A stretch of DNA of 64,000 nt, from contig NZ_JOCQ01000008.1 of assembly GCF_000720725.1 (NCBI RefSeq), forward strand, positions 81,689-145,688. The letters are read 5' to 3'. A program made the translations under genes and the position numbers. Positions 63,336 to 64,000 of this stretch are shown here, in pieces. The notes beneath the pieces are model-generated. The model saw only the letters and a program-made list of their open reading frames with translations. It searched no databases and was not told where the DNA came from. The first letter of the stretch is position 1; every line of letters starts with the position of its first letter. The DNA comes from Streptomyces rimosus subsp. rimosus. Lineage in GTDB: Bacteria > Actinomycetota > Actinomycetes > Streptomycetales > Streptomycetaceae.

Positions 63336-64000
63336 TCAGCTCTTCTTCGTGTACGTCAGCGTCGCCTTGCCGTTGTCGAACACGCGGCGCAGCTTGCCGT
63401 CGGCGTGGATGCGCAGGGTGCTGGGGGCGCCCGGCTGGCAGGCGGTCGCCGGGCCCGCCACGACGGTGGTCGGGCCGAGGCGCAGCGGCGGGCCGGCGTT
63501 CATGAGGATGGCCTTGAACTCGCAGTGGTAGGTGGCGCCGTTCGCCTCCATGGCCATGACGGTGTCGCCGACCTCCCCCTGGGTGAGGGTGAAGCGGTAG
63601 GCGGGGCTGCCCTTGACGCTCTTGGACTCCCACTCGCCCAGGAACTTCTGCGGGATGCTGCCGGGCTCCTTGCCGGCCGCCTTGCCGACCTTGCCGTCCG
63701 CGGCGGTCACGGTGCCGCCGTCGGCCTTCGCGGCCGCCTCCTCGTCGTCGGGGCTGAACAGGACGTAGGCGATGCCGATGCCCGCGGTGGCCAGGCCGAG
63801 GCCGAGGGCGGCGGCCAGACCGGCGACGCGGGTGCGGCTGGTGCGGCCGGTGCTGCCGCGGCCGGTGGGGCTCTTGCGGCGGTGGGCGTGGGAAGTGCCG
63901 TTGGGGCGCTGGGCGGCCGGTGGGGGCGTGGGGGCGTGTGCCGGTGCGTACGCGGGCTGGGCGGCCTGGCCGGGGGTGGGGGCCGAGGCGAGCGCCGCGG
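63336..64000 (-). CDS. C-terminal part of a membrane-anchored protein (N terminus outside window)
   Basis: The frame is open from the stop at 63336 to the window end. From the visible N side: a Pro/Ala/Gln-rich linker (AAQRPNGTSHAHRRK), a basic GRGSTGRTSRTR stretch, one membrane helix (AGLAAALGLGLATAGIGIAY), an acidic DDEEAAAK turn, then an extracellular beta-rich domain of about 120 residues with single Cys residues in YHCEFK and ATACQPG. This plan suits a one-helix surface protein and is also how actinobacterial Ser/Thr kinases end; the kinase itself would be upstream. A GTG at 63710 could be an internal start but is unlikely. Confidence 0.7.
   Translation of the reverse strand, partial: AALASAPTPGQAAQPAYAPAHAPTPPPAAQRPNGTSHAHRRKSPTGRGSTGRTSRTRVAGLAAALGLGLATAGIGIAYVLFSPDDEEAAAKADGGTVTAADGKVGKAAGKEPGSIPQKFLGEWESKSVKGSPAYRFTLTQGEVGDTVMAMEANGATYHCEFKAILMNAGPPLRLGPTTVVAGPATACQPGAPSTLRIHADGKLRRVFDNGKATLTYTKKS

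Noticed and set aside
63336..63710. A complete 124-residue protein starting at GTG 63710
   Set aside because: The frame continues upstream through a membrane helix and Pro-rich linker to the window edge, so the short version is just the C-terminal part.

Overview
The window is high-GC actinobacterial DNA, almost certainly a Streptomyces chromosome arm-to-core segment. Supporting signs are the strong third-position GC bias, frequent GTG/TTG starts, many ATGA/GTGA stop-start overlaps, the dnaK-grpE-dnaJ-hspR operon with HspR inverted repeats, a GTTTCACGTGAAAC parS site, and a core gene order (dcd, dnaK operon, clpB, pyrE, fba, kynA/kynU, purA) of the Streptomyces type.

Region 1 (about 1-18 kb) is an accessory RiPP biosynthetic locus read almost entirely leftward. 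Two tiny precursor genes (11051-11227 and 11333-11500) encode 58- and 55-residue peptides with nearly identical leaders (LELGMQELExMEAP). Their hydrophobic Ser/Thr-rich cores contain no cysteine and both end in Thr. Around them lie the genes expected for a daptide: a Thr-oxidising iron-ADH-like protein, a class III aminotransferase, a SAM methyltransferase, a candidate recognition protein and an M50 intramembrane protease. There is also an ABC exporter pair with a small membrane protein. The same leftward gene string carries a full class III lanthipeptide synthetase (LanKC: lyase, kinase, zinc-less cyclase), an LLM-type F420/flavin oxidoreductase, a GT2 glycosyltransferase and two dTDP-deoxysugar genes. 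The most economical reading is a hybrid pathway: a linear, dehydrated (perhaps reduced and glycosylated) peptide with a dimethyl-diamine C terminus. A divergent LuxR-type regulator without its phosphoacceptor aspartate and a set of TCAGGGG repeats probably control it. The region ends at a transposase remnant and a tRNA-Gly gene (18482-18555).

Region 2 (18.7-30.1 kb) holds dcd, a phosphoribosyltransferase, a secreted SGNH hydrolase with a ricin-type lectin domain, a Yip1-like membrane protein, an AraC regulator, a repeat-bearing FG-GAP lipoprotein, a secreted trypsin-like protease and a membrane-bound iron-sulfur heterodisulfide-reductase-like protein. Several short tandem repeats lie here (25, 36 and 19 bp units).

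Region 3 (30.4-42.8 kb) is the heat-shock core. The dnaK operon and clpB each have HspR-associated inverted repeats (HAIR) upstream, and hspR closes the dnaK operon. The remaining genes are small housekeeping or uncharacterised ones.

Region 4 (43-64 kb) carries an integral-membrane spermidine-synthase-like protein, aldose epimerase, pyrE, a parS chromosome-partition site, fba and a coupled kynA-kynU-kynB-like tryptophan catabolic operon. It continues with a two-component system, a DUF6082-like coiled-coil membrane protein, an ABC exporter with a divergent GbsR/MarR-type regulator and a perfect 16-bp palindrome, a diacylglycerol-kinase-like protein with degraded motifs, purA, and the C-terminal part of a membrane-anchored protein cut by the window end.
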